Shown: positions 8,433 to 17,634 of the stretch, piece by piece | Position numbering within the stretch: the first letter of the stretch is position 1 | Layout: every line of letters begins with the position of its first letter | NCBI GenBank assembly: GCA_021299875.1 | Contig: JAJTEW010000002.1 | Span: 310,001 to 374,000, forward strand | From: Comamonadaceae bacterium | GTDB taxonomy: Bacteria; Pseudomonadota; Gammaproteobacteria; Burkholderiales; Burkholderiaceae_C | Direction of reading: 5' to 3' | DNA length: 64,000 bases | Notes under the pieces: generated by a model | Told to the model about the DNA's origin: nothing | The model's input: only the letters and a program-made list of their open reading frames with translations | Databases searched by the model: none | Program-made: the position numbers and the translations under genes

Positions 8433-9053
8433 TCAAGCCATTTTGAGTGCTTGGAAGGTGTCAGGCCGCGTGCGACGCTGAACGTGGTACTTGAGACGCT
8501 GGGCGTGGACAACCGCTTTCAGGTCAAACAATGCACGGTCAAAAACCTCGTTGATTATAACGAAGTCAAATTCTGGGGCTTGAGCCATCTCGATGGCCGC
8601 GTTTTGCAAACGCAGCTCGATGATGTCGGGGGTGTCTTCGCCCCGGCGCTCCAGACGCGAGCGCAACTCTTCCCAGCTCGGCGGCAAGATGAAGATCAGC
8701 ACCGCATTGGCGTACATCTTTTGGATCTGCAGCGCGCCTTGGTAATCGATTTCCAAAATCACATCCGCGCCTTGGGCCATGCGCTCTTCGATCATCTTTT
8801 TCGAGGTGCCGTAGCGCTGACCGTGCACATGGGCCCATTCGACAAAGGCGTCGCCCAGCACCATGGCGTCAAATTCTTGCGCCGAGGCAAAAAAGTACTC
8901 TCGGCCATGCTTTTCCTGACCGCGTGGGGCGCGGGTGGTGTGCGAGACGGTGGGCTGCACGCGCGAGTCCAGCTCCATCAAGGCCTTGACCAAGCTGGAT
9001 TTGCCCGCCCCGCTGGGGGCGGCCACGACAAACAGGTTTCCGGGGTAATCCAT
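8433..9053 (-). CDS. gmk: Guanylate kinase
   Basis: A 206-aa enzyme that converts GMP plus ATP to GDP plus ADP. The P-loop APSGAGKSS is at residues 12-20. The GMP-binding region includes [19 protein letters not shown] (near 38-56). The lid and base-binding parts ([48 protein letters not shown]) are all present. It follows yicC by 11 bases and precedes rpoZ in one operon, linking nucleotide supply with the ppGpp system encoded downstream. Confidence 0.97.
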   Translation of the reverse strand: MDYPGNLFVVAAPSGAGKSSLVKALMELDSRVQPTVSHTTRAPRGQEKHGREYFFASAQEFDAMVLGDAFVEWAHVHGQRYGTSKKMIEERMAQGADVILEIDYQGALQIQKMYANAVLIFILPPSWEELRSRLERRGEDTPDIIELRLQNAAIEMAQAPEFDFVIINEVFDRALFDLKAVVHAQRLKYHVQRRTRPDTFQALKMA

Positions 9054-9064
9054 GCGTGTGCTCT

Positions 9065-9982
9065 TTATTCGATGTTTTGGACTTGTTCGCGCATTTGCTC
9101 GATCAGCACCTTCATGTCCACCGATATGCGGGTCATCTCAAGCACGGCCGATTTGGAGCCCAAGGTGTTGGCTTCCCGGTGCAGCTCTTGGATCAAGAAG
9201 TCCAGGCGCTTGCCAATGTCGCCGCCTTGGGTGAGCAGGCGGCTGAGTTCGTCCAGGTGTGAGCGCAGGCGTGTCAGTTCTTCGGCCACGTCGATGCGGA
9301 TGGCAAAGGCGGTGGCTTCGGTCAGGGCCCGGTCTTGCGCGGCTTCGGGCAGGTGGCTGCCGTCGGCCAGGGCCATGGCGTCTTTCCAGCGCTCCAAAAA
9401 GCGCTGGCGCTGCTGCTCAACGAGTTGCGGCACCAGCGGCACGGCCTGTTCTGCCAAGCTGCGCAGCTGCCCAATGTGGTTTTGCAGCATCTCGGTCAGG
9501 CGGGCGCCTTCACGGGCGCGGGCCTCGCGCAGGGCGTCCACCGCTTGGGTGGCCAGTTGCACCCAGGCGGCTTCGTCGGGCGTTGCTTGGCCAGCGCTGC
9601 CTGCGCCCATGCGCAGCACATCGGCTACGCTCAAGGGCCGGGCACTGGGTAACCAATCTTGAATTCTTTCTTGCAAGGCCGCGATTTTTCGCAGGGCTTG
9701 TTGGTTGGGCGCTTGCAGGGCAGCGCCGTCGCCTGCGTCCTGGCTGGCACGCACTTCGACTTTGCCGCGTTTGATCTGGCGGGTGATCAGCTCGCGCAGG
9801 CCGGGTTCGAGCTGGCGCAGCTCTTCGGGCAGGCGAAAACTCAGGTCGAGGAAGCGGCTGTTGACCGAACGGATTTCAAGCCCCAGCCGGGCTGTGTGGG
9901 CCGCGTTGGCAGGGGTTTCACCGTCTGCGGCCAGCGGGCTGTGCTGCACGCTGGCGTATCCGGTCATGCTGTAAACTGGCAT
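9065..9982 (-). CDS. yicC: YicC-family endoribonuclease
   Basis: A 305-aa member of the YicC/YloC family, which carries an N-terminal YicC domain ([11 protein letters not shown] at the start, [19 protein letters not shown] near residues 36-54) and a C-terminal DUF1732 domain ending in [20 protein letters not shown]. Family members are reported as endoribonucleases acting on small or structured RNAs. It is the first gene of the yicC-gmk-rpoZ operon. Divergent rph starts 169 bases away, so the gap should hold both promoters, though no clear consensus was found there. Confidence 0.93.
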   Translation of the reverse strand: MPVYSMTGYASVQHSPLAADGETPANAAHTARLGLEIRSVNSRFLDLSFRLPEELRQLEPGLRELITRQIKRGKVEVRASQDAGDGAALQAPNQQALRKIAALQERIQDWLPSARPLSVADVLRMGAGSAGQATPDEAAWVQLATQAVDALREARAREGARLTEMLQNHIGQLRSLAEQAVPLVPQLVEQQRQRFLERWKDAMALADGSHLPEAAQDRALTEATAFAIRIDVAEELTRLRSHLDELSRLLTQGGDIGKRLDFLIQELHREANTLGSKSAVLEMTRISVDMKVLIEQMREQVQNIE

Positions 9983-10151
9983 TGATCAAGTTCCTTGTGA
10001 CAGCGCTGGGCCTCCTGGACCGTGACGCGCTGCAAATGCCCAGCTTGGCTGAGCACGAAACGAGGCATTATCTCAAACTCTGGGGTCCGCTCCGCCCGCA
10101 CTGTGCCGGGCCCACGGCCAGGACCCCAGGGCCAACCACTTCAGCGCCATC

Positions 10152-10910
10152 ATGAACACCACCCGCTCCTCTATCCGAACCGGTCGCTCCGCCGACGCCC
10201 TGCGCGCTGTGCGCATCACCCGCGGTTACACCGTTCACGCCGAAGGCTCGGTGCTCATTGAGTTTGGCCAGACCCGTGTGCTGTGCACCGCCTCGGTCGA
10301 AGAAAAGGTGCCGGGCCACAAAAAAGGCAGCGGTGAGGGCTGGGTCACGGCCGAATACGGCATGCTGCCCCGCGCCACCCACACCCGGGGCGACCGCGAA
10401 GCCGCACGCGGCAAGCAAAGCGGCCGCACGCAAGAGATCCAGCGCCTGATCGGCCGCTCACTGCGCGCCGTGTTTGACCTGAAAAAGCTGGGCGAGCGCA
10501 CCATTCACCTCGACTGTGATGTGCTGCAAGCCGACGGCGGCACCCGCACCGCCAGCATCACGGGCGCTTTTGTGGCGGCGCAAGACGCGGTGAACTGGTT
10601 GATGAAGACCGGCAAACTGACCGAATCCCCCATCCTCGACCGCGTGGCCGCCATTTCGGTGGGCCTGAAAAGTGGCACCGCACTGCTGGACCTGGACTAT
10701 CCCGAGGACTCGGCCTGCGACACCGACATGAACGTGGTCATGACCGGCGCGGGCCATTTTGTGGAAGTGCAGGGCACCGCCGAAGGCGTGGCCTTCACCC
10801 GCGTCGAGATGGACCGCATGCTGGCGCTGGCCGAAAAAGGCATTGCGCAGTTGGTGGCGTTGCAAAAGCAAGCGCATGACGCGCCCCAGACCCTGACTTT
10901 CAGCTCCTGA
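10152..10910 (+). CDS. rph: Ribonuclease PH
   Basis: A 252-aa phosphorolytic 3'-5' exoribonuclease that trims tRNA 3' ends. It begins with a short N-terminal extension, then the family motifs [30 protein letters not shown] and [16 protein letters not shown]. The phosphate-binding and hexamer-interface arginines lie in [19 protein letters not shown], and the catalytic region includes [19 protein letters not shown] near residues 118-136. It heads a tight rph-rdgB-hemW operon. No truncation is seen, unlike the E. coli K-12 allele. Confidence 0.97.
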   Translation: MNTTRSSIRTGRSADALRAVRITRGYTVHAEGSVLIEFGQTRVLCTASVEEKVPGHKKGSGEGWVTAEYGMLPRATHTRGDREAARGKQSGRTQEIQRLIGRSLRAVFDLKKLGERTIHLDCDVLQADGGTRTASITGAFVAAQDAVNWLMKTGKLTESPILDRVAAISVGLKSGTALLDLDYPEDSACDTDMNVVMTGAGHFVEVQGTAEGVAFTRVEMDRMLALAEKGIAQLVALQKQAHDAPQTLTFSS

Positions 10911-10923
10911 ACACCGCCCGCCC

Positions 10924-11538
10924 ATGAAAATCGTTCTCGCCTCGAACAACGCGGGCAAACTGGCCGAGCTGCAAACCCTGTTGGCACCGCTGAACATGAC
11001 GCTGGTGCGCCAGTCCGAGCTGAACATCCCCGAAGCAGCCGAGCCGTTCAAGACCTTTGTGGAAAACGCCTTGGCCAAAGCGCGCCACGCCGCTCAGCTG
11101 AGCGGCATGCCCTCCTTGGCCGACGACGCGGGCCTGTGTGTCGATGCTTTTGGTGGCCAGCCCGGCGTGGACACGGCCTTCTACGCCACCCGCTTTGGAT
11201 ACCCCAAAGGCGATGACACCAACGTCACCGCTTTGCTGGAACAAATGCAGGCCATCACCAACCGCCGCGCCGCCATGGTCAGCACCCTGGTGGCGGTGCG
11301 CAGCGCTGATGACCCAGAGCCACTGATTGCCGTGGGTCGGGTGGTGGTGCAGATCACGCCTGAGCGCCGCGGCACGAACGGTTTTGGTTTTGACCCGGTC
11401 ATGTTTTTGCCTGAATTCGGCAAGACATTTGCCGAGTTGCCGCCTGAAGTCAAAAACGCCCACAGCCACCGGGGCCGCGCTGCGCAAGCCATGCTGGCGC
11501 TGATGCGCGAACGTTGGCTGGACAGCGCTGCGTCATGA
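10924..11538 (+). CDS. rdgB: dITP/XTP pyrophosphatase (RdgB/HAM1)
   Basis: A 204-aa house-cleaning nucleotide pyrophosphatase that removes inosine and xanthosine triphosphates. The nucleotide-binding motif SNNAGK is at residues 7-12. The catalytic acidic motif LADDAGLCVDAF follows near 61-72, and NGFGFDPVMFLPE plus the C-terminal SHRGRAAQAM complete the family pattern. It starts 13 bases after rph and ends in an ATGA overlap with hemW, so it is part of one operon with translational coupling. Confidence 0.95.
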   Translation: MKIVLASNNAGKLAELQTLLAPLNMTLVRQSELNIPEAAEPFKTFVENALAKARHAAQLSGMPSLADDAGLCVDAFGGQPGVDTAFYATRFGYPKGDDTNVTALLEQMQAITNRRAAMVSTLVAVRSADDPEPLIAVGRVVVQITPERRGTNGFGFDPVMFLPEFGKTFAELPPEVKNAHSHRGRAAQAMLALMRERWLDSAAS

Positions 11539-12746
11539 ACCCGATGATGGACCCGGTGCACGCCATGCGCCCCGGCGTGCTGCAACTGAACGCCTTGCCC
11601 CCGCTGTCGCTGTATGTGCACTTGCCCTGGTGCATCAAAAAATGCCCGTATTGCGACTTCAACTCGCATGAATTCCGCGAAGGCGCTGACCCGGTGTCGA
11701 CGCAAGACAACTACATCCACGCGCTGTTGGCCGACCTGGAAACCAGCTTGCCCCTGATTTGGGGCCGCAGCATCCAGACCGTGTTTTTGGGCGGCGGCAC
11801 ACCCAGCTTGTTTTCGCCCGAGGCGATGGACCGTTTGATTTCGGGCATCCGCGCCCGTGTGCGCTTGGCGCCTGATGCCGAAATCACCATGGAAGCCAAC
11901 CCCGGTACCTTTGAAAAAGACCGTTTCAAGGCCTTCCACCAGGCGGGCATCACCCGCTTGTCGATAGGCGTGCAAAGTTTTGATAACGCGCACCTCAAAG
12001 CCTTGGGCCGTGTGCACGACCGTGACCAAGCGCTGGCCGCTGTGACCGAAGCGGCGCAGGTGTTTGACACCTTCAATCTGGACCTGATGTACGCCTTGCC
12101 GGGCCAAACGATCGAAGGTCTGACGCAAGACATCCAGACCGCTTTGGCTTTTGCGCCGCCACACATCTCGATCTACCACTTGACGATCGAGCCCAACACA
12201 GTGTTTGCCAAGTTCCCGCCAGCCTTGCCTGAGGACGATTTGGCCTACGAGATGATGGACCGCATCACCGAGCTGACCGGGTTGGCGGGGCTGTATCGCT
12301 ACGAAGTGTCGGCCTATGCCAAGCCCGGACACCCCTGCGCGCACAACCTGAATTACTGGCAGTTTGGTGACTATCTCGGCATTGGTGCCGGGGCGCACAG
12401 CAAGCTCAGTTTTGCGCACCGCGTGTTGCGCCAGGTGCGTTACCGCGAGCCTGCGCTGTACATGCAACAGGCCATGAAGGGCGAGCCGGTCACGCAAAGC
12501 ACCGAGGTCTCGCGCCAAGACTTGCCTTTTGAATTCATGCTCAATGCCTTGCGCCTGCGCGGTGGGTTTGAGTTGGCCGATTTTGTGGACCGCACGGGTT
12601 TGGCCTTGACCAGCATTCAAAAAGGGCTGACCGAGGCCGAGAAAAAAGGCTTGATTGAGCGTGACCTGCACAGAGTCTGGCCAACAAACCGGGGCTTTGA
12701 CTTTTTGAGCGATTTGCAGGCGCTGTTTTTATCGCACAGCGATTGA
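11535..12746 (+). CDS. hemW: Radical SAM heme chaperone HemW
   Basis: A 403-aa HemW (formerly called an oxygen-independent coproporphyrinogen oxidase-like protein). It carries the CIKKCPYCDF radical-SAM cluster motif with the extra C-F of the HemN/HemW family, then GGGTPSLFSPEAM for SAM binding, TMEANPGTFEKDRF and GVQSFDNAHLKALGR. The N-terminal extension used by true HemN for its reaction is missing, which favours HemW, a heme-delivery protein. The ATG at 11535 overlaps the rdgB stop. In a phototroph, tetrapyrrole handling makes the annotation choice relevant, but no bch linkage is seen here. Confidence 0.92.
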   Translation: MNPMMDPVHAMRPGVLQLNALPPLSLYVHLPWCIKKCPYCDFNSHEFREGADPVSTQDNYIHALLADLETSLPLIWGRSIQTVFLGGGTPSLFSPEAMDRLISGIRARVRLAPDAEITMEANPGTFEKDRFKAFHQAGITRLSIGVQSFDNAHLKALGRVHDRDQALAAVTEAAQVFDTFNLDLMYALPGQTIEGLTQDIQTALAFAPPHISIYHLTIEPNTVFAKFPPALPEDDLAYEMMDRITELTGLAGLYRYEVSAYAKPGHPCAHNLNYWQFGDYLGIGAGAHSKLSFAHRVLRQVRYREPALYMQQAMKGEPVTQSTEVSRQDLPFEFMLNALRLRGGFELADFVDRTGLALTSIQKGLTEAEKKGLIERDLHRVWPTNRGFDFLSDLQALFLSHSD

Positions 12747-12757
12747 GCGCACCCAAC

Positions 12758-13330
12758 TCAGTCGGTCGGGCTTGACCTGTTCGGCCGGATGCGGTCCATG
12801 GCGAATTTGAAGCCGTAGAGCATCAACAAGGCGCCCAAGGCGTTGCCAATGAACATGGGCCAAACGTCGATCCAGATGTTGACGTCTTGCCTTTCGAGCC
12901 ACCACCAGAGCAGCTGATGACTGATGGCGCTGGCCGCAGAAAACAGCAAGGTCATTTGCAGCAAACGTTGGGCAGTCATGGACATGATGTGTGGCGCCAG
13001 CCACCCTTTGTGCTGCAGGTACTTCATCACCAGCCAGGGCGTCAAGCCAGACACGAGACCATTTAAAAATGGCAACAACCACGTGTCAGCCGAAAAAAGC
13101 GCGCTGTCGATGAACCAACTGCCAAGCACCAGACCGACAGCGCCGGGCAAACCCAAAACCAGGACCAATATGATCCGAAAACCTGCAGGTAAAAAGACCC
13201 AGCTGATGCCGTCGCTGTAAGCAAAATTCGCAAAGACCCAGTCGTTCAGTTCAAAAAACAGCACAAACAAAAAAGCGCTGGTTAAAGCCAACGCTATTTG
13301 CTCAAAAAGGTAACGAGCGCTGCGACTCAT
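12758..13330 (-). CDS. Integral membrane protein, MASE1-like
   Basis: A 190-aa protein with about five hydrophobic segments and no soluble domain. The stretch WVFLPAGFRIILVLVLGLPG resembles the start of MASE1-type sensory membrane domains, but there is no attached GGDEF or kinase module, so it may act as a free sensor or scaffold. It overlaps the upstream winged-helix gene by four bases (ATGA), which implies a two-gene regulatory unit: regulator first, membrane protein second. The function is unknown; MASE1 similarity is a motif impression only. It converges on hemW with 11 bases between the stops. Confidence 0.6.
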   Translation of the reverse strand: MSRSARYLFEQIALALTSAFLFVLFFELNDWVFANFAYSDGISWVFLPAGFRIILVLVLGLPGAVGLVLGSWFIDSALFSADTWLLPFLNGLVSGLTPWLVMKYLQHKGWLAPHIMSMTAQRLLQMTLLFSAASAISHQLLWWWLERQDVNIWIDVWPMFIGNALGALLMLYGFKFAMDRIRPNRSSPTD

Positions 13331-13704
13331 GTCACTGTGTTTTGATGGGCCTGCTGCATGGATTGCCCCAGATTTTTGAAGTAATCCAGTGTGCGTTGGG
13401 TGGGGATCAAAAACTTGGCGCGTCGGTCGCCCTCCAAGTTCAGATTGCTCAGCATGTCCTTTTCGCGCAGACGGGTGATCCGTTTGTGCAGTGTGGCAGG
13501 CGAGCCCAATTCGGCCAAGCCAATCGCTTCACGCACGGTCATCGGCTGGTCTTCGTACCACCGCAAGACCACGGCTTGGAGCAAAGCTTTCTCATTGGCG
13601 TCCATCTCCTGACCATCGGGCAGGGCTTGAATGACTTGGGCCAATTGAAGAAATCGCAGGTAGGCGGTGGCCCAAGGGCTGTTGGTGGGGGTGGTTTCTT
13701 CCAT
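13327..13704 (-). CDS. Winged-helix (MarR-like) transcriptional regulator
   Basis: A 125-aa protein with a helix-turn-helix region near residues 50-85 (MTVREAIGLAELGSPATLHKR, then ITRLREKDML) followed by a wing (LNLEGDRRAKFLIPT) and a C-terminal helix. The pattern fits small MarR/winged-helix regulators that read a start-repeat-wing layout; no sensor domain is visible. The start at 13704 is chosen because the upstream part of the frame looks non-coding. It is translationally coupled to the membrane protein at 12758-13330. The target genes are unknown; the divergent oxidoreductase gene at 13788 is a candidate. Confidence 0.7.
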   Translation of the reverse strand: MEETTPTNSPWATAYLRFLQLAQVIQALPDGQEMDANEKALLQAVVLRWYEDQPMTVREAIGLAELGSPATLHKRITRLREKDMLSNLNLEGDRRAKFLIPTQRTLDYFKNLGQSMQQAHQNTVT

Positions 13705-13787
13705 GTTTTCAATTTTATCGAATTTATTGATTGGCGCGCAACCCCGGCGCCGGAGAATGGTTAAGCTGGCGACACTTGGAGGAACAC

Positions 13788-14753
13788 ATGACACATCGAT
13801 TGGCCATCATTGGGCTGGGCATCATGGGGCGGCGCATGCTGGAAAACGTTTTGCAACACCCCGCTTTTGAAGTTTCAGGGGTTTGGGACCCGTCAGCCGA
13901 GTCTGTGGCCAAGACACGCCAAGCCATGCACAGCGTGCCCATCCAATCCAGTGCCGAGGCCGCCATGTCAGGTGCGGATGTCGTCTACTTGGCCTGCCCG
14001 CCGGGCCCCCGAAAAAGCTACGCCTTGCAGGCAGCGGCTGCCGGGCAGGGCGTTTTCATGGAAAAACCCTTGGGCACGGACCTGCTGCAAAGCCGCGACT
14101 TGGTGGCGCAGCTGAGCCAAGCGCGCTTGCCCGGCGTGGTCAACTTCACACAAGCCGCTTCGCGTGGATTTGAAGAGTTGCACCGCGCCATGGCGGCGGG
14201 CGAAACGGGTGAACTTTTGGGCATCGACATCGTCGTGAACTACCCCGCCTGGCCCAGGGCTTGGCAAAAAGACGCCGATTGGCTGCGCTTTCGGCATGAA
14301 GGGGGCTACACCCGAGAGGTGATCTCGCATTTCCTGTTCTTGGCAGGCCGTTTTCTAGGGCCTTTGACCTTGCAGCAGGCCAGCCCCCGTTTCCCGCAAG
14401 ACCCTGCCTTGTGCGAACTCGACATGTTGGCCCGTTTGACCACGGCGGATGGCAAACCGGTGACGGTGATGGCGACCACTGGGGGCCAGCAGCCCGACCG
14501 CCAAGAAGTCACTGTGCGCGGCAGCCGCGCCAACCACCAGTTTCGCGAATTTTTCCAACTCTGGCGCTCCGATGGCGGCCCTTGGATAGAGGCCCTCGAC
14601 TGGTCCACCGAAGACCCGCGCAAAAGCGCCTTGCAGCGTCAATTGAGCGAGGTGGACCTGTGGCTTCGGGGTCAGCCGCACAAACTGGCCACGGCCGAAG
14701 AGGCTTTGGCGGTGCAGGCCTTGGTGGAGGCGATGCTGGTGGGCAAGGGCTGA
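13788..14753 (+). CDS. Gfo/Idh/MocA-family oxidoreductase
   Basis: A 321-aa NAD(P)-dependent oxidoreductase. The N-terminal Rossmann fold has LAIIGLGIMGRRML at residues 5-18, and the family's EKPLGTD motif lies near residue 88. The C-terminal half fits the GFO_IDH_MocA beta-sheet domain. The start at 13788 has GGAGG upstream at good spacing; a longer frame from 13731 has no such signal. The substrate (sugar, inositol, biliverdin-type and others occur in the family) is not predictable. It is transcribed divergently from the winged-helix regulator gene, 83 bases away. Confidence 0.85.
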   Translation: MTHRLAIIGLGIMGRRMLENVLQHPAFEVSGVWDPSAESVAKTRQAMHSVPIQSSAEAAMSGADVVYLACPPGPRKSYALQAAAAGQGVFMEKPLGTDLLQSRDLVAQLSQARLPGVVNFTQAASRGFEELHRAMAAGETGELLGIDIVVNYPAWPRAWQKDADWLRFRHEGGYTREVISHFLFLAGRFLGPLTLQQASPRFPQDPALCELDMLARLTTADGKPVTVMATTGGQQPDRQEVTVRGSRANHQFREFFQLWRSDGGPWIEALDWSTEDPRKSALQRQLSEVDLWLRGQPHKLATAEEALAVQALVEAMLVGKG

Positions 14754-14794
14754 ATGGGGCGTGAGTCTGTGGTGCGTGACCGTGCAGGCCGTGT

Positions 14795-15808
14795 TTATGG
14801 CGATGCAAACTTTAAAGCGCGTTCATAGTACGTGAGCTCAATGTACTTATTGGGCTCTGGCGGCACGCCACCCCACTGCCCTTCAATTTCTGCACGGAGG
14901 GCGAGCGCATTGCGAAAGCCCGCCATGTCAAAGCGGCAGTCACGCGCTAGACCATGGCCCGGTTGAATCAAGCCTTCATAGCTGCGGCTTGCAACTTCTT
15001 GCGTCAAGTTCAATCGTTTGCGAAGAACAGAGATCACTTCAGCACGGTTGGAAGGATCGAAAGTCATGCGGCAGCCTTCGATGTAGGCGGCAAGATAGCG
15101 TTCAAGCGCGCCGCTGTTTGACTGCGCCCAAGAACGCATCGCAATAGGCACGATGGCTTGATAGGGCCCAAACAAATCTTTGGCTTGACCCAAGCTTCTC
15201 GCTCCACGACTTTCAGCAACAAACGTCCATGGTGGATTCAACATACCCACAGCATTTTCAGGACTCTGTGAGAACGCATTGACTCGGCTTTCGGTCCCCC
15301 CGATGGGTGCAAGTCTGTAATCGCGTCCGTCAATCAAACCAGCATTCTTAAGAATTTTTCGTGCGACCAATGCATAGGCGGTATTGGGTGCATCGACCAC
15401 CATCGCTTTACCTTTGACGTCTGCCAGCGATTTGATTTCAGGACGAACGAAAAGCTCCAAAAGGCCACTGTCGCCACCCCCAACGATCACGGTATCGACT
15501 TTGGCGACCTCAACCATTGCGACAGAGTTATCGGCAGCGGTGTGGGCAATATCACTTCGGCCTGCAGCAAGTCCAGCGCGCTGTTCAGAAGAGTTGGGTG
15601 TGAACTGCAGCTCCAGACGAATGTTTCGCTTGGCAAATGCACCCTTTTCTTCTGCCATGTAGATGGGGATATTGGTGGCACTGCGGAAAACATTGACACG
15701 CAGCGTCACGGGATCATTCGCAGGGGGTGTGACCGAAATGCCTGCACAGCCCATCAACAGCGTGAAAGTGAGAGGGATGAGTAAAAATCTGCTGGTGATT
15801 TGAATCAT
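14795..15808 (-). CDS. NMT1/SsuA-like substrate-binding lipoprotein
   Basis: A 337-aa periplasmic binding protein with a lipoprotein signal (hydrophobic stretch then LLMGC, Cys near residue 20). The mature part has the family start VTLRVNVFRSATNIPIYMAEEKGAFAKRN (shown here only as a region, residues about 30-58), and GGDSGLLELFVRPE plus KGKAMVVDAPNTAYALVAR in the ligand cleft. Similar proteins bind sulfonates, nitrate or thiamine precursors, but here no permease or ATPase gene is adjacent, so it is an orphan. The start at 15808 precedes the signal peptide; the longer frame upstream is not convincing. Confidence 0.78.
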   Translation of the reverse strand: MIQITSRFLLIPLTFTLLMGCAGISVTPPANDPVTLRVNVFRSATNIPIYMAEEKGAFAKRNIRLELQFTPNSSEQRAGLAAGRSDIAHTAADNSVAMVEVAKVDTVIVGGGDSGLLELFVRPEIKSLADVKGKAMVVDAPNTAYALVARKILKNAGLIDGRDYRLAPIGGTESRVNAFSQSPENAVGMLNPPWTFVAESRGARSLGQAKDLFGPYQAIVPIAMRSWAQSNSGALERYLAAYIEGCRMTFDPSNRAEVISVLRKRLNLTQEVASRSYEGLIQPGHGLARDCRFDMAGFRNALALRAEIEGQWGGVPPEPNKYIELTYYERALKFASP

Positions 15809-16132
15809 GAAAATTCCCGCTGGCCACAGATGAAGTGCTGATTGAAATTCATTATTGACCACAAGCATCGAATGTGCAAACAACGCAATTGCCATTGGCG
15901 CAGTAGATTTCGAATGACTGAAAGAAGTCACTGGCACGGTCTAAGAGATGCCAATGCTTTTCGGTTCAATTTTTAAAAATTTACAAATTGTTTGAACAGT
16001 TCAGTATGTCACTCAGTTCAGGGGGTCCAAATAGAAAACGGGCAGGTGAGACAGGCAGGGGTCTTGCCGTCTTGATTTTTTTGGCATGTAGAAATGCAAA
16101 ACGCGCCCGAAGGCGCGTCATTGCTTGATAGC
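15809..16132. other. AT-rich intergenic region without a gene
   Basis: About 320 bases between the binding-protein gene and tRNA-Ser. It contains a 14-bp A/T palindrome (15968-15981) flanked by GTTCAA and TTGAAC (15964-15969 and 15992-15997), and the tRNA-Ser terminator hairpin near its right end. No supported coding region is seen. Confidence 0.6.
16097..16118 (-). terminator. Probable terminator after tRNA-Ser
   Basis: On the minus strand, ACGCGCC-TTCG-GGCGCGT is a perfect 7-bp stem with a stable UUCG loop, followed by TTTGC. It lies 15 bases past the tRNA 3' end. Confidence 0.7.
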
Positions 16133-16220
16133 TGGCGGAAGCGGTGAGATTCGAACTCACGGACCCTTTCGAGTCGCCGGTTTTCAAGACCGGTGCAATC
16201 GACCACTCTGCCACGCTTCC
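16133..16220 (-). tRNA. tRNA-Ser (TGA)
   Basis: An 88-nt class II tRNA on the minus strand with encoded CCA. The acceptor stem GGAAGCG pairs with CGCTTCC; the discriminator is G. Anticodon stem CCGGT/ACCGG with loop CTTGAAA gives anticodon TGA. The long variable arm typical of serine tRNAs (CGACTCGAAAGGGTCC region) is present, and the T-loop is TTCGAAT. Confidence 0.96.
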
Positions 16221-16288
16221 TTGGGGTGTGATTGTAGCGATTTAAACCCCTTGATTCGGGGGGCCAGCGCATGACTTGTAAAAGGAAT

Positions 16289-16948
16289 TCAGGCGCTGCC
16301 CAGCATGCCGCGTTTTTCAATGAAGGCAACGACTTCGGCCAGGCCGTCCAGGGTTTTCAGATTGGTCATGACCCAGGGGCGGGTTTCGCGGTTGGGGCGC
16401 ATGCGGTCGGTGTCATCGCGCATGACTTGCAAGTCGGCGCCCACGTGCGGGGCCAGGTCGGTCTTGTTGATGACGAACAAATCACTCTTGGTGATGCCGG
16501 GCCCGCCTTTGCGCGGGATTTTCTCGCCAGCCGCCACGTCGATCACATAAATCGTGAGGTCACTCAGTTCGGGGCTGAAGGTGGCGGCCAGGTTGTCGCC
16601 GCCGCTCTCGATGAAGACCACGTCGGCATTGGGGAACTTCTCCAGCATGCGGTCGATCGCTTCAAGGTTGATCGACGCGTCTTCGCGGATGGCCGTGTGG
16701 GGGCAGCCGCCGGTTTCCACGCCCATGATGCGATCGGCAGGCAGCGCGCCACTCACCGTGAGCAAGCGCTGGTCTTCCTTAGTGTAGATGTCGTTGGTGA
16801 TGGCAATCAGGTCCCAGCGCTCGCGCATGTTTTTGCACAGCATCTCCAGCAAGGTGGTTTTGCCGGAGCCCACAGGCCCGCCAATGCCTACGCGCAGGGG
16901 CGGCAGTTTGTTTGTGCGATTCGGGATGTGGTGCAGTGGTGAATTCAT
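16289..16948 (-). CDS. ureG: Urease accessory GTPase UreG
   Basis: A 219-aa SIMIBI GTPase that drives nickel delivery into urease. The P-loop GPVGSGKTT is at residues 24-32. The nickel-binding CPH motif appears as [11 protein letters not shown] near 79-89, the switch and Walker B areas contain [11 protein letters not shown], and [13 protein letters not shown] is the base-specificity motif. It is the last gene of the ureA-x-ureBCEFG operon and overlaps ureF by four bases. The tRNA-Ser gene follows 68 bases downstream on the same strand. Confidence 0.97.
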   Translation of the reverse strand: MNSPLHHIPNRTNKLPPLRVGIGGPVGSGKTTLLEMLCKNMRERWDLIAITNDIYTKEDQRLLTVSGALPADRIMGVETGGCPHTAIREDASINLEAIDRMLEKFPNADVVFIESGGDNLAATFSPELSDLTIYVIDVAAGEKIPRKGGPGITKSDLFVINKTDLAPHVGADLQVMRDDTDRMRPNRETRPWVMTNLKTLDGLAEVVAFIEKRGMLGSA

Positions 16949-17634
16949 GATCGGAAGATGCGGGAGTATTGGGTTTCGTGGCGGGCCGACAAGATCGCCA
17001 GCATGGGGCTGAAGGCTTGGCGGTTTTCATCGTTCAAGTGCAAGGCGGTTTGCACCGCCTGCGGAATTTCGCGGGCCAGCCGCGCCAGCATGCGCTGCCC
17101 AGCGCTTTGGCCCAGAGGCACGGCCTTGAGTGCGGCTTGGGTCATGTTTTCTGCCCAGCCAAAGGCACCTGCTTGAAGGGTCTGGTCCAGCGGGGCTTGC
17201 GCCAGAGACAAGGCCAGCGCCATGGCCAGCGGGTAGGTCGGAGGCAACAGGGCGCAGCATTGCAATTGCGCGTCGCTGGCTTGCTGCAGGTTGCGCAGCC
17301 AGTCGAGCAAGGACCTGCCCATTTGCTCGGCTTGCAAGCGCATTTCGGCGGTTTCTCGGGTGCTCATGACCCAGTCGTTGAGCGCTTGCAGGCGACCGAT
17401 GTCCATGACTTGCCAAGCGGGTATGGCTTGGGCCATCACGGCCATGTCGCCACGCGATTGCGTCAGGTGCAGCTGGTCCACCACCCAGTCGGTGGCGCTG
17501 GCTTCGTGGTGCACCAGGCCTTGCTCGATGGCCGCTTCGAGCCCTTCTGAATACGAGAAGCCACCAATCGGCAGCGCAGGCGATGCGAGCCAGATCAGTT
17601 GCAGCAGGGCCGAGGGCGCGGTCTCAGTGCCCAT
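16945..17634 (-). CDS. ureF: Urease accessory protein UreF
   Basis: A 229-aa all-helical protein that acts with UreD/H and UreG in loading nickel into apo-urease. It has the family start [21 protein letters not shown] near residues 12-32 (shown as a region) and the conserved C-terminal helix pattern ([16 protein letters not shown]). The open frame extends up to 17769, deep in ureE, but the start at 17634 leaves a normal length and overlaps ureE by only 11 bases. A four-base overlap joins it to ureG. Confidence 0.93.
   Translation of the reverse strand: MGTETAPSALLQLIWLASPALPIGGFSYSEGLEAAIEQGLVHHEASATDWVVDQLHLTQSRGDMAVMAQAIPAWQVMDIGRLQALNDWVMSTRETAEMRLQAEQMGRSLLDWLRNLQQASDAQLQCCALLPPTYPLAMALALSLAQAPLDQTLQAGAFGWAENMTQAALKAVPLGQSAGQRMLARLAREIPQAVQTALHLNDENRQAFSPMLAILSARHETQYSRIFRS

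Noticed and set aside
11181..12671. Minus-strand open frame of 496 codons
   Set aside because: Antisense of rdgB and hemW, which carry catalytic motifs.
15931..15952. TGGCAC resembling a -24 sigma-54 element
   Set aside because: No GC at the -12 distance and no gene start in the right place on the plus strand.
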